A stretch of DNA of 64,000 nt from Daphnia pulex (lineage: Eukaryota > Arthropoda > Branchiopoda > Diplostraca > Daphniidae), in the NCBI RefSeq assembly GCF_021134715.1, contig NC_060018.1, positions 11,053,501 to 11,117,500 on the forward strand, written 5' to 3'. The position numbers and the translations under genes are program-made. The notes under the pieces are model-generated. The model did no database searches, was not told the DNA's origin, and was given only the letters and a program-made list of their open reading frames with translations. Of the stretch, positions 33,760 to 45,622 are shown piece by piece (position 1 is the stretch's first letter; each line of letters starts with the position of its first letter).

Positions 33760-36270
33760 AATCGAAAAAAAATCCTTGAATCCTCCTTCTTCCTTTTCGC
33801 CCCCCATTTTTTCCTTCTTCGGTCAATGTGGTTGGAGGGGGGGCAGCCTCGAGAAGACGTTAACGCCCTCCTCCTTGTCCATCACCCTCCCCGGCCAACA
33901 TCAGGATGACTCCCAGCCAATGAGTCCTTTGGCCAGCCAAGAGAAACAGAGAGAGAAATAAGAGAGACTCTGTGATAAAGTCAAAGGTCGCCGGTTTCAT
34001 TTGATGTCCAGCAGCAGCAACAAGCAGCATCAGCAACAGCCCAAGTGCCCCGCCGCCCGCGGGTCCACTCCGTAAGACGTACAAAGTGTGCTGGACTCTT
34101 GTCGTCTCAAAGATCATTTCAATTCTTTTCTTCATCATCGGCTCCATTGTCCATAGTGTACAAGAAAATGAACTTTACAAGAATTAATAATAGAACTTAT
34201 TATGAAATGGCGGATGGTCCAACATAAAAAAGAAATTACGTGATGTTGAATTATATATCAAGTGCAATAACCCTAACAAGAATATAGTCCTTATCCGTTG
34301 GCATTCTTGGAATTTTACTTATGTGTAGAGGCTATCTGGAGCCTTATATTTTAAAAAGTGAAGAAATATCGCAGTTGCGATAACCCAGCTGTACTACACA
34401 TATGCGTCGAAAAGAAGAAGAAAAATAAGGTCCATACAAGCTTCTCGCAAAGTAAATTACTCTATACATCATGCTCAGACTTCAGCCATTTAATCTGACG
34501 TTGGACAGTTGACAAAGCTTGAATTGCTCAATACGATCATTACACAGAAACTCGAAGTCTGCTGAGATCGATCCTGCGGCTAATTATTACGCGGAAGTAT
34601 ACAACTGTATTTTACTACAAGTGCAGTAACTTGTTGAGTATAGATTTTTTCCTTGATTTTATAACGCCCCTCCATTCGCTATCGATCAGCACGCGTGACG
34701 TATTTTTGTCTATTTCAAGGCTGGCGCGCGGGTTGACTGGCACGAGAATTCTGTTAAACAACAACATTTTTAAAATATAAACGGCTTGATTGAAATTATA
34801 GCATTATCGATAGGAAGGACCGTGCTCTTGCTGGCATCGGATAACCTTCAAAACGACGATATCGAGTATAAATAGTTTCTTCGCCAGCGCCATACATTAT
34901 TAAGCCGTCATAGGACATTTTGGTCAATTACATTAGCGTAAAACTGTTAAACAACAAGCGCTGTCAAAATTTTTTAATGCTTATATGCACATTTCTCCAT
35001 ACAAATTGTTATTGCATCTTCGGACTCGGATATCTCCATCAATTCTTAATGGAAATTTAAGATTTAAACAAAGTTAAGTTGAAAGTGATTTCAACTTAAT
35101 CACACTTATAGGTCTTTATGCAAGAAATTACTGTATACAGTAATTGCTCAAGGATTTTCTTTTACAGTAAAACAAAACTAAAACAGACTGAAACAAACAA
35201 AAGGACTACTAGATGGCTAGGTTCTTATCGACCAACGAAGGAAGTCGTAGTGCAATATAAGCCTAGCGGCTATAGCATTCGATATATATAGCGATGGCGG
35301 GTACAAATCATCGTAAACAGGATAGGAAAAGCGAGGAAAAGCTTGATAGCTACACTCAATGATCACTGATCAGTCGAGAGCACCCAAAAGAGACCTCTGA
35401 ACTGTCCTGCAAGTGAAAAGCAGTGATGCAGTTAACAGTGATGAGAAGCTTATAGTCTCAGCCAGCTGCAGTGAATAGACACGAGCGTTGACCGGGCTCC
35501 GTTCAGCCCGTGATTACTCGTCTGGGTCGTCACGATAACAAAGTCACGAGATAAATCACCATAAAGCAAATCCCAGTTTTCAGTACAAAGAAAACGTCTG
35601 GATTTTATATGGTGCTTCGGCTTCCTGTCTGGTTTTTGACTTAACAGTTACAGCTTCACTTTTTCTTTTTGCTGTTGTTAAACTGATTGAAATCTCGCAA
35701 GTCAAAAATCACTAATGAACCGAAGCCAAAATTTAAGAGTCCTACCTAGCGCATAGTTCAAAGTAGCTAGGGGTTTTAGCGTTCGGAAAGATCGATCGTA
35801 CTGCCACATGGGTCGTCCAAACCAAAACCGACGCGATTTTTTTCTAAAATTAATTTATCATTCCGGTAACGCTTTCTGATCAGTATTTCTTTTTTTGTTT
35901 TACTTTAAAATACCAAAAATTACAATTAAAATGAATATGGTATCAGCAAGGTACGAAAAATATAAATCGATACTACGCCCACCCATCCTTTTTTTCAAAA
36001 CCCTCGGCAAAAAATATTATTTTAACCTTAAAGCCTATTAAAGAATTATCATAAAAAATTAATTAAGATATGTGAGCACGGCAATGTTTTGTCGTTTTGG
36101 TGCGGAATGTCCCTTGTGTGATAGAATATAAATATAAATTCTTGAAATTTCTAAAATACAATCGAAACCTCAATTCGATTACCTTACCCCAAAATAGCTA
36201 GATTTGATTGGATTTGTCACTCCCAATGGCGATCCCAATGATGATAAAAATTTATTTTATGTAGCACGCA
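33760..36270. other. Non-coding stretch, no gene identified
   Basis: The first 400 bases have CTCC- and CAGCAG-rich text consistent with the promoter side of the secreted-protein exon. An imperfect inverted pair near 35600-35720 (GGTTTTTGACTTAACAG against CAAGTCAAAAATCAC) hints at another small foldback element. No domain, tRNA or array was found. Confidence 0.4.
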
Positions 36271-36280
36271 ACATAGTCTG

Positions 36281-36393
36281 GTGGGGTGTACGGAGAAGGG
36301 TTTATTACGGGTTCGAAATACACCCTTCTCCGTACCACCCCAGTTTTTGAAGTTCTCCGTACCACCCTTTTGTTGAAATTCTCCGTACCACCC
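36281..36393. repeat. TTCTCCGTACCACCC repeats with an inverted copy
   Basis: Three direct copies start at 36326, 36353 and 36379 (spacing 27 and 26). An inverted near copy (GGTGGGGTGTACGGAGAA) lies at 36281 and can pair with the first. The block abuts the left target duplication of the foldback element. Confidence 0.7.
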
Positions 36394-36396
36394 TGT

Positions 36397-37196
36397 GTAA
36401 AGACCATAGCCTACGTAAGTTACGGCCAGCGAACGTACGTTCGCCCCTGCAAAAGTTGGGGAAGTTTCCACCCACCCACCCAACCTAGCCAGAAGGCATC
36501 CTGTCCTTCTGGCACAGCATTGCCAGTTTTGAAAGGGGATAGCCAAGGAAAGATTCGAATTCATACTTTAGCAATTTTTACAGTCTGCGTAAATAATTAG
36601 TAGCCTAGTGGGAATAGCGGTGGATTCCCATTAGAGTAGTATTAGGTTCAAACCTGTGAAGGTCTTTATCCTATTTTAATCATTTTTCCTTGTTTTTCCT
36701 ATATTTTTAAAATGAAATGATGGAATGCCTAGATTCTGTAAAAAATGAGAAATTTTTTTTCATTTTAACCAAGGACTTTTCTTTGGAAAGGACTTAGAAA
36801 AAAAAACAAATTCAGATTTTGTTTAAAAAATGAGAAAAAACTTGAATTTTTTACAGAATCTAGGCATTCCATCATTTCATTTTAAAAATATAGGAAAAAC
36901 AAGGAAAAATGATTAAAAATGGATAAAGACCTGCACAGGTTTGAACCTAATACTACTCTAATGGGAATCCACCGCTTTTCCCACTAGGCTACTAATTATT
37001 TTCGCAGACTGTAAAAATTGCTAAAGTATGAATTCGAATCTTTCCTTGGCTATCCCCTTTCAAAACTGGCAATGCTGTGCCAGAAGGACAGGATGCCTTC
37101 TGGCTAGGTTGGGTGGGTGGGTGGAAACTTCCCCAACTTTTGCAGGGGCGAACGTACGTTCGCTGGCCGTAACTTACGTAGGCTATAGTAAAGACC
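36397..37196. mobile_element. MULE-like foldback element with 9-bp target duplication
   Basis: GTAAAGACC occurs at 36397-36405 and 37188-37196 and flanks an element at 36406-37187. The terminal repeats are very long: about 340 bp per arm (36406-36745 and 36847-37187), starting ATAGCCTACGTAAGTTACGG and almost identical in reverse complement, around a loop of about 100 bp. Long terminal repeats with a 9- to 10-bp duplication are characteristic of Mutator-like elements. Open frames within the arms are mirror shadows of each other. It is non-autonomous and lies 270 bp from a MULE transposase gene, but no shared terminus with that gene was found. Confidence 0.88.
36601..36654 (+). promoter_or_regulatory. 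tRNA-like Pol III A and B boxes in the left arm
   Basis: TAGCCTAGTGG (36601) fits the A-box and GGTTCAAACC (36645) the B-box, at tRNA-like spacing. The mirrored pair is at 36938-36947 and 36981-36991 in the right arm. The flanking sequence does not fold into an acceptor stem, so this is a tRNA-derived (SINE-like) module, not a tRNA gene. Confidence 0.55.
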
Positions 37197-37458
37197 CTAG
37201 TGCACAACGAAGCTTGACAAGCCTCCGCACATGGATTGCAATTTGCAATGAAATTAACGATTGAATCCTCACAAATAGCGGTTTAAATACATTATTTCGT
37301 TTCCCTTTTAATTTTATTAAACCTTTTTATCGTTCTATCTAATTAAAAGTGAGATGTATTTAGTTATTTACTATCAATTTCTAAGTATTGATAGTAAGTC
37401 TGGGTGGCGTGGGTGCAGACAACAGAATTTGTTTATTTACGTTTTTTAAAGGTTGGGC

Positions 37459-40132
37459 TTATTGGCCCCCGATTTCCGGGGTGAAGTATCCATTGTTGTT
37501 CCTTGGACGACCTCTCTTTTGATGAGCTGCTGGAAGATGTAGGGCATTCCAAGATGGTGCTAATAACTGTACGTAAAACCACATATTAATTTGGAGTAAC
37601 AAAAAAATATATATATATATATTATTTACCGTGTTCTCTTTTGTAGAATTGTTATTGACTTCTTCCACAACCGGAATAGGATCCAGCACCAAAATCTGTT
37701 CAACATGAGTAATATGTTCAGAAGGAGCCGCAGCGTGCATCAACTCAACTGACTTGCCTTCTTTGATTACTTCATTGATCTTTTGTAGTAGTTGTAATTT
37801 TTCGTCAAAATCTGATTCAGCTAATGAACTCAGTGTGTCTGCCATCTTCCTAAAAAAAGCCATCGCAATATTGTACTGGTCCCTGTCAGTTATGGGCTTT
37901 TTGGTAAGCTTCTTGGAGTGATGCATTCCAGTCGGTGAAGAAACACTTGCTGGGACGGTATCATCAGTCTGTTTAACAAAATTTGGTAATAGTAGTATAT
38001 AAGTAGTCGAATTTCATTTTAAAATCTTACAAAAGAATTTTGAATAGTTCAATACCTCTAGACACTGATTAGCCCAATGTTCAGCAAAGGCCCCGACAGG
38101 AATTTCCATGTTGTTTGTAACATGGAAGCTAATTATGTGACGACAAGGAAGACCGAAATCCATGAAGAACTTGCAAGTACAGCCAGTTAAATCTTGTTTC
38201 AAAAAGTATGTGGTTTTACTAGAAGCAATGCTGTATGTGGCCAATTCCTGCAATGAATAAAAGTTCTTAGGTAATTTAAAGATACAAATTTCTTAAGTGA
38301 CTTACCTCATTCAGGATAAAGTCATAAGTTTTCGCAGTCGTAATCTCCGTTTCTCGTTCAACTAGTTTCCAGGCATAAGTCGATATTGATTCAGCAAATT
38401 TCTCCAGCAGCGGGTGCCTCTCCTTTGTGTTAAACCGTACTTCTCGAATAGATTGTTTAAGTTGTCTATCACTCAGGCGAAGTAATACGAGGTTTACCAA
38501 TCTTCTGATGACTTCTGGCAGACGCTTGTTTTTTTAAGAACCTCTTTGAGAGTACGGTGATAGCTAGAAAATATTTTTTAATTTTAATCCCACTTTGGTA
38601 ATATGGAGATTATAAAGTATATACCGTTCAATGCGATTTGTTGTGTTGTTTCCAAAAGTAGGTAGGTGTCGACGTCCGAGATAGCTCCACTTATCCGAAA
38701 TGTTGAACCAATTTTCTTCAAAGTATGCCGCAACCACTTTACCTATAAAGTACATAATTAAGTTATTACATTTCATTTAGATTACAACTTTTAATTTTAA
38801 TACCGTATTTAGTCAGCAGTTTCGACTTGGCTTCGGCGAAATCTTCTTCCGTTACTGCATAAAGTGCCGCACGGAACCATTGCCTTATTTCATTCTTTTG
38901 CTCGAGGCTAAGAAATATCCATTACTGTAGTTGAGTGTCGATCGCCTTCAATACGTGAAAGTGACAAAGAATGCCGGTAGCTGCAGTAAAAAAATTGGCT
39001 AAAGCCGCAATCTCTGCGCAGTCTTTATCTGTAACAGTGACTTTCGTTGGCTTAACGTCGTTGTTCTGAAATTTAAAAATATTAATTATTATTTTGTTAT
39101 AATAGTTTACTTTTTAAGGTAATACCTCAGTGAAAATCTGCAGACATTCAGATATAGCTTCCTTTGTCTCTTCCTTGATAAAAAAGAACGCGACGGGTTG
39201 ACTAGCTCCATTGTTATCGTGAATCATCAAGTGGTAAAGCGCAAAGCCAGATTTGTTCGATCCGTGAGTCCCGTCCATTTCTATAACAGTTCCGTAATTT
39301 TTATACATTTTTCGTTGTGGCTCTAGCTGGATGAAAATCGCGTTGACTTCATCATCGGAATTCTGCAGCACCTTAATTACGTGGTTGGGATTTGATTGGA
39401 GTTCTTTTAGATATTTCGCTGTTTCCTGCCATTCCTCTCGGGAATTTCCTACAAAATGAGATTATTATTTTTTAAAACTTAAGTATAAGCAAATTTAATG
39501 AAATTACCTAGTAATGATTGCTTAATGTTCGTAATGTCCTTTCCCAAGAGATTTGTTCCGTACTTGTCCTGAAGGATTTTCCTGAGGATGGTGGGTTGAG
39601 CTCCAGCGGTGAGGGTGTCCTTTGCGAATTCAAGCGCCTCAGGACCCATGTTCCTATAAAAAATTATTAAAAATTTAATAAATATTGTAATTTAAAAATT
39701 TAATTTAAAAATTCTGATTTACTTACTTTTCCTTGCATAAGTTTGTATATGCAATTCTGAGACCGGGTGGTTTTTATGATCAAGTTCCATTTTCACAATT
39801 TCAAAATTTTTCTTAAACAAATTAAATCTGAAATGAATTCGCACTGGACATTCACAGTACATGATATTTTGTTCAACACGCATATTTTTGGTTTGCCTTG
39901 GTTTCCGGGACACGGAATGGGGACACACGTAAGTACATTCTTTATAAACATATTTTTCATCAATTTTCTTGTCTTCACTTTTAACACTCTTATTCCAACT
40001 CTTAACTGTCTGTAATGGTTTGTCTAAACGTAAATACACATTGTTCTCCTCTTTAAACTGTCTTATCAACAATAAGATTTCGTCATAACTTTCAAATACA
40101 CTGCACTTGGTGAGAGAAGCGAGAAGCGACAT
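37459..40132 (-). pseudogene. MULE transposase gene with SWIM zinc finger, nine exons, recently inactivated
   Basis: Exons: 40132-39723, 39653-39508, 39448-39126, 39065-38804, 38742-38625, 38563-38306, 38247-38031, 37949-37630, 37566-37459. All phases join except one base missing in the T-run at 38529-38535; with that base the frame would be 721 codons. In order: an N-terminal WRKY/GCM-like zinc region (YCECPVRIHF...HKNHP), DDE core with DGTHGSNKSG and TVTDKDCAEIAALANFF then CHFHVLKAI, a SWIM finger CTCKFFMDFGLPCRH, and a C-terminal KRGRPRN AT-hook-like patch. A single TAA interrupts the frame after CHFHVLKAIDTQLQ (about 38923). It resembles ZSWIM-type MULE proteins. No terminal repeats were found beside it, so a domesticated or TIR-less copy is also possible. 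The start is supported by a TATA box. Confidence 0.88.
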
Positions 40133-40182
40133 TCTTGAACGAAAGGGTGAACTCTATTAAAGAACCTTTTCCTACTGCACCT

Positions 40183-40190
40183 CTTATATA
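40183..40190 (-). promoter_or_regulatory. TATA box of the MULE gene
   Basis: TATATAAG on the minus strand lies about 50 bp upstream of the ATG at 40132, giving a leader of about 20-25 bases. Confidence 0.55.
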
Positions 40191-40348
40191 GGTTCATGCC
40201 ATACCAAGAAATGTGTATGGGTTGGGTATAGGCTCGTGCCACCATAATCCCTAATCCCCAGTAATCCCAACATTTCCTAAACTTCCTGTACGTCCAAGCA
40301 CGTGCCTCTATAAGACTTAATCCCCAACATCCTGAATCAAAAGTGTGC

Positions 40349-40396
40349 GTCTATAATCCATAATCCATAAGTCTATAATCCATAAGTCTATAATCC
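40349..40396. repeat. TCTATAATCCATAAG short tandem repeats
   Basis: CTATAATCCATAA-type units repeat about four times in the 508-bp gap between the divergent MULE and acidic-protein genes. Related CCTAATCCC words lie upstream (about 40245-40330). Confidence 0.6.
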
Positions 40397-40640
40397 TACG
40401 CTCGTGTGGGCCAAACTATACACGTGCTTCATAAACTTGTATTATTTCGGTTTTAATGTTATTATTGTAATGAAATAACTTATATACCAAATTTAACAAT
40501 CGCTGGAGAATAATGTATGGAATTACACATTTTTAATTTAGACAATCACGCACATAGCGGCAGTTTTCTACATTAAAACAGTTTACTTATGGGAAGCGGA
40601 ATTGTAACAAGATTAGTTATGGGATATACTCAAAGGCAAC

Positions 40641-41297
40641 ATGTCTAAAAAATTGAGTCTCTCACTGGACGAATTCCCTGTTTTTTCCGATGATTTACCT
40701 GCTGCATCTTCTACACCATTGGAGCCTTTTGCAGGAGTTGTAGACTCCATTTTAGGTAAGTTAATTTGTGTTTTTTTCCTACATTTTTGTATTATATTAA
40801 TTCCCATTTATTTTACACATTTTACAGTGGAACAACGCAAAAGGAAGAGGGACGAGGAGGAGTCTACGATGAATAAAAGATTATGCAACGAGAGGGACAG
40901 CACAGTCACTTACAAAGGTACATTTTTAAATTTATTTTTATTTATATAGCAATATAGTCATTTATTTTTAAACATTTTAACTATAGAGAATGAAGAAGAG
41001 GAGAAAAAGGAAGGAGAAGGTGAAGATGAAGTTGAGGAGAGAAAGGACGGAGAAAGTGAAGATGAAGCTGAGGAGAGAAAGGACAGAGAAGGTGAAGATG
41101 AAGCTGAGGAGAGAAAGGACGGAGAAGGTGAAGATGAAGAAGAGGAAGGCGGGTGGGATCCTTCGATTGACGGGATCGACGGATCCCAAATCTGGTTTTC
41201 AGAGGATGAGGCGGATTACAATGACGAGGTTAACGAAGAGAATGATGATGAAGAGACGGTCCTCTTGGATCAGAATGAGGAAGGAAGGGGACTATGA
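40641..41297 (+). CDS. Acidic 171-residue protein with 12-residue repeats
   Basis: Three exons with matching phases: 40641-40755, 40828-40917 and 40987-41297, with introns of 72 and 69 bases bordered by GTAAG...TTTACAG and GTACAT...CTATAG. The start MSKKLSLSLDEFPVFSDDLP follows a purine-rich leader. Exon 2 holds a basic run, EQRKRKRDEEES, a likely nuclear signal. Exon 3 has four near-identical acidic units (EERKDGEGEDEA type, 36 bp each), then GGWDPSIDGIDGSQIWFSED and an acidic tail ending EEGRGL. AATAAA lies at 41331. The frame is intact. A 125-residue alternative frame in exon 3 (KMKLRRERTEKV repeats) is a shadow. No family was recognised. It is head-to-head with the MULE gene, 508 bp apart, and could be a second transposon gene or an unrelated chromatin-type acidic protein. 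Confidence 0.7.
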
Positions 41298-42090
41298 ATT
41301 TAAAAAAAATTATGTATTAGTAAAAAAAACAATAAAAAGGAAATATATTTACTTGTGGGCAAACTGAAGCGTGTCTGTTCTTCTCAAATCAACTTTTCCC
41401 CCTTCATTACATATACATAGCTCCATTACGAGCTATACAGTTTCCTTTAACCAAAGTGAATGGTTAAGTTAAGCAATACTCAATGGAAAGTTGTGGCAAA
41501 CTGTCACTGCACAAACCACAATCAATCAACAATCAAACCAGAAGAGCTTGGGTATTGGTGTCTGGAAAAAGAATTTTGTATTAACGTAAAGAAGTTCTTA
41601 AATGTTTATGTGAAGTTGAGAAGGAACTTACAAGACAAACTGCTGCTTCCGAAGCTTCTCTGAGTAAACCACTCAACACAAGCTCTTCATTGTCTTGTTG
41701 ATGTCCACGTAATCTTTTTTTAAGTTTACAAGTCTTTCAGGAAACAAACTTGCTTGTCGCTTTTGGTTATGCTTTTCTTCTTACCAGAGATAACACTTGC
41801 AAAATTTATAAATATACCAGGGAGCTTTTTGGTAATTGTTCTAGTCTTATTATTGTCGTCGTCTGCTAGTCGCGCCATGAGAAGGCTGCACAATCCAGTA
41901 GCTCCCTGTTTTAGTGATTTAGCTTTTTTAACCTATATTTACCGTGTGTGTTTTACAAGGTTTACTGTACAGTTTCATCTCGTACACTTCTTGGCCCAAT
42001 TAATTGGATTCCTGTCCATCTAAGTGCAACTGAATTTTCGTTCTCAAATCCTCCCTGAATCTGTCACTCTGGTTCTTTTTTCCACCGCCA
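41298..42090. other. Gap between acidic gene and LINE
   Basis: AATAAA at 41331 ends the acidic-protein gene. After it there is no firm gene; the later half may be 5' untranslated or N-terminal sequence of the LINE, whose upstream border is not visible. Confidence 0.4.
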
Positions 42091-45000
42091 GTGGAGCCAC
42101 TTGAACACACTGTTTACATCAATCAGCAAATGTGTCCTCCTATCGACCGCGATTTATTACTTGCTCTCAAATCAGTTGGTGAGCAGCTGGAACTTCTTAG
42201 CTGGACCCCTTGCAAAAATCATCATTCGTTATGGCAGCACAACCTTCTCAGATCTTCTTTTCCACGAACAAGAAGAAGCTACCGGGGGGGGGGAAGAGCT
42301 GCTGTCGTCAGATTCGAGGCTAGATGTGCTCTCTACTCCGTGAATCCTTACCAGTTTGCTCGGCCCGCTACCTCTAAAGAGAAGAAGATCCCTCCCCGCG
42401 TCTCGGTTCCCAGGCTCGGCTTACTTAATGCCCGCTCGGTTTGCAAGAGAAAACACGACATAGCCGATCTAATCATCTCCTCAGGGCTCGACTTCCTTGC
42501 GATTACCGAGACGTGGCTCAATGTCACCCATGGTGATCACATTTTGAAATCGGCATGTCCTCCTGGCTACATGTCATTACACGTTCCTCGTCTGATCGCG
42601 AAGAAGAAGAGGGGTGGTGGTGTCGGTCTAGTCTTCAGGGCGTCTTTTAATGTGAGGGCAGTCTACCTTGACATCTCCCTGACTAGTTTTGAGCTCCTCT
42701 GCGTCCAGATCAGTTCATCTACCAAAACTATCCGACTCTACGTCATCTACCGTCCGCCAGAGCGCCCTGGTTTTCCAACATTTTCGACTTTTCTATCAGA
42801 GTTTCGTACTCTAATTGAGTTTGCGGTCGACAACAACGAGGAGCCAGTTATCGTCGGCGATTTCAACATTCATGTTGACGACTCTAACTGCAACAAGGCT
42901 CGTTCCTTTAACCAGCTAGTCGAAGAGTTGGGCTGGAATCAGCTTGTCTTGGGTCGTACTCATAGTGCGGCTCATACACTCGATCTCATTCTCACTCGCA
43001 GTGGAAGCAAATTTGTCTCCGACGTCCAGATAGCTGGCCTCGTCAGCGACCACCACCTCGTGATCTGTTCCGTCGGGCTTCGCCGTCCGGTGACGGAGAG
43101 AAAGTCATTTTCTTTCCGTACCTACAATTCCATCGACTTGGATTCTCTGCGAGCTGACCTGTCCCAACTACCATTAATTACTGCTCCGGCGTTCGTTCAT
43201 CAAGACCAAGTAGCGACTCTGGATTCGCTTGTCGACCTGTTTCAGGAGATTCGTGGCGTCGTGGAGTCGCACGCCCCGCTGAAGACTAGTGTCGCGGTGC
43301 TTCGTGACCCTGCCCCGTGGATAAACTCCGACATTCTTGTGTTTCGGCACAAACTTCGAAGAGCTGAGAGAATCTGGCGTGGTGGTGGATACCTCCAAGG
43401 CCATTTTGAATCATACAAGTGCCTTCGCTCTGAGTATCGAAGACTTTTATTTAAGGTGAAGGTCGACTATCTGTGTTCTACTATTGCCGACTGCTCTGGC
43501 GACCAGAAGAAACTATACAAGATTGTTGACTCATGGCTTGGTCGTTCTAAAGAGCGATCACTCCCGACTCATCAGTCTTCAGCTAATTTGGCCAACGCCT
43601 TTTCTTCCTTTTACAGCGACAAGGTAGACGCAATCAAGGATGAACTTATTGGTTCTAGAGCTAGGATTGATCCAACCAGTGTCATTGGCTCGGTCCACTT
43701 TTTGGACACTCGAACAGACTGATCTGCTCACTGAGTTCTCCATCGTCAGTATCGAGGAAGTCCATCGTGTGATCGTTGCCTCCCCCACAAAATCCTGCGG
43801 ATTGGATCCTATTCCCACTGGTATCCTTAAGAAGGTGGCCCCACTGCTCGTTCCAGCGATCACTTCCATAGTCAACCTATCTTTCCAGACCGGCGTTTTC
43901 CCTCAGATCTTCAAGCACGGTCTCATTACGCCTCTTCTTAAGAAGCCAGCACTCGATAAAGAAGTTTTCTCTAATTATCGACCAGTAACTAATCTCTCGT
44001 TCTTGTCTAAAGTTCTTGAGCGACTAGCAGCCCACCAGCTTGATGCTCATCTGGCCAGCCATGAGATCCTTTCACCGACTCAGTATGCCTATCGCCCTAA
44101 TCACTCGACCGAGACCGCGCTACTGGCACTTCAGAATGACTTACTTCAAGCTGCTAGTCAGGGACATGGCTGTGTCGTTCTTCTTCTCGATCTGACCGCC
44201 GCTTTTGACACGATCGATCATGAAATTCTTCTTGATCGAATCTCTTCCCACTGTGGCATTGATGGAAAGCCTCTTGCCTGGATCGCTTCATATCTAAGAA
44301 ACCGGACTCAATCGGTGATCGTGGATGGTGTTGAATCGGATCCGGTTCAAGTTAAGTATGGAGTCCCCCAAGGATCTGTCCTTGGTCCTAAACTCTATAC
44401 CATTTATGTGAACTGTTTACGGCTGGTGGCTGAGCGGTACGGCATCAGCATCGAGCAGTACTCCGACGATACAGCCATCTACCTCGAGTTCGGTTTCTCA
44501 CGTGACTGTCTCGACCAATTCGACGCCCTTAGGATCTTGTCCGAGTGCGCCGGCGATTTAATCGACTGGTTCTCATTCAACTGGGTCAAGTTGAATCCCT
44601 CAAAAAGTGAGGTTCTTTACTTTGCCCCCTCCGAGCTGGCTGGAAAATTAGCTCCACTGCCATTTCGTGTTGGTGACAACCTTGTCACACCTACTACATC
44701 AGCGAAAGTTCTCGGTGTTCACCTAAGCTCTGATCTGACGATGGACCGTCAAATTTCGGCCATATCAAGAGCCGCAAATTTTAATTTATATCGGCTCGGC
44801 AAAATAAGAAGTCATCTGACAACGGAAGCCACGAAGATTCTTGTGCACTCGCTTGTCATATCACATCTTGACTACGCCAACTCCTTACTGGCTGGACTTT
44901 CAAAGGAGAAATTAAGACCTCTTCAATCGGTGCAGGACTCAGCCGCCCGCCTAATTCACCGAGGCGTTTTTTCCACTGAAGAGTCAAGATTTCGACTGCA

Positions 45001-45452
45001 CTGGCTCCCTATCCACTACAGGATTCTCTTTAAGGTCCTACTTCTTGTCTTCGACTGTCTGCAAGGAACTGCACCAGTCTACCTACAAGAATGCGTTGCT
45101 CTCCACGTACCCGGCCGTGCAGGTTTACGCGCGGAGGCGAGGAGTCTTCGTGTGGTGGCCTCCACTAGAACTCGGGGGAAGAAGAACGCTCCACCAAAGC
45201 CAGCCTACCAAAAGCGGTCGTTTATCTCTTATGCACCGCACTACTGGAACGAACTTCCACCAGCTATCCGGTCAACTTCTAGTCGCCAAGATTTCAAGAA
45301 ACTCCTTAAGACACACTTTTTTACCTTGTCATACCCCTTTTTAACTGCCCGTCACTAAAGCACAGCTCACTTTTAAACCGTCATTTGAACGTATTGTTAT
45401 TATATGAGAAAGTGCGGTATATAAATGTTAATATACATACATACATACATTA
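42091..45452 (+). mobile_element. Nearly complete L2/CR1-type LINE
   Basis: An APE endonuclease and reverse transcriptase element. The first frame (42091-43722) has endonuclease motifs LLNARSV, ITETWL, YRPPERP, VGDFNIH, HTLDLIL and SDHH. One frameshift near 43690-43720 leads to the second frame (to 45358), with the RT: NYRPVTNLSFLSKVLERLAA, YAYRPNHSTETALL, LLDLTAAFDTIDH, GVPQGSVLGP and YSDDTAIY. The last is YSDD where YADD is usual. The C-terminal region ends RQDFKKLLKTHFF. The 3' end GTGCGGTATATAAATG is followed by an (ATAC)n tail at 45425-45450, as in L2 elements. Except for the frameshift it looks intact. An upstream ORF1 is not recognised, so the 5' end may be incomplete. Confidence 0.93.
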
Positions 45453-45622
45453 TACTAAAATCAATCCAGGGTGTATATGTGCGATGAAATTGTCTCTGCA
45501 GTGCCTTTCATACTTGTGAGTTGATCTCATGGAATGGAATACAAAATACTCTGAGGAAATTTATTGTATTTTTTTTTTTTCTTCTCAAAAAAAATTCTTA
45601 TTCTTCATCTCTTATGCAACTA

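Noticed and set aside
36217..37264. Open frames of 71-115 residues containing KASCPSGTALPVLKGDSQ
   Set aside because: They are the same sequence read from the two mirrored arms of a foldback element, not genes.
40990..41367. 125-residue basic repeat frame (KMKLRRERTEKV)
   Set aside because: Shadow of the acidic exon; the acidic frame alone joins three exons in phase.
42101..42343. 80-residue frame overlapping the LINE start
   Set aside because: Alternative frame of the LINE polyprotein region.
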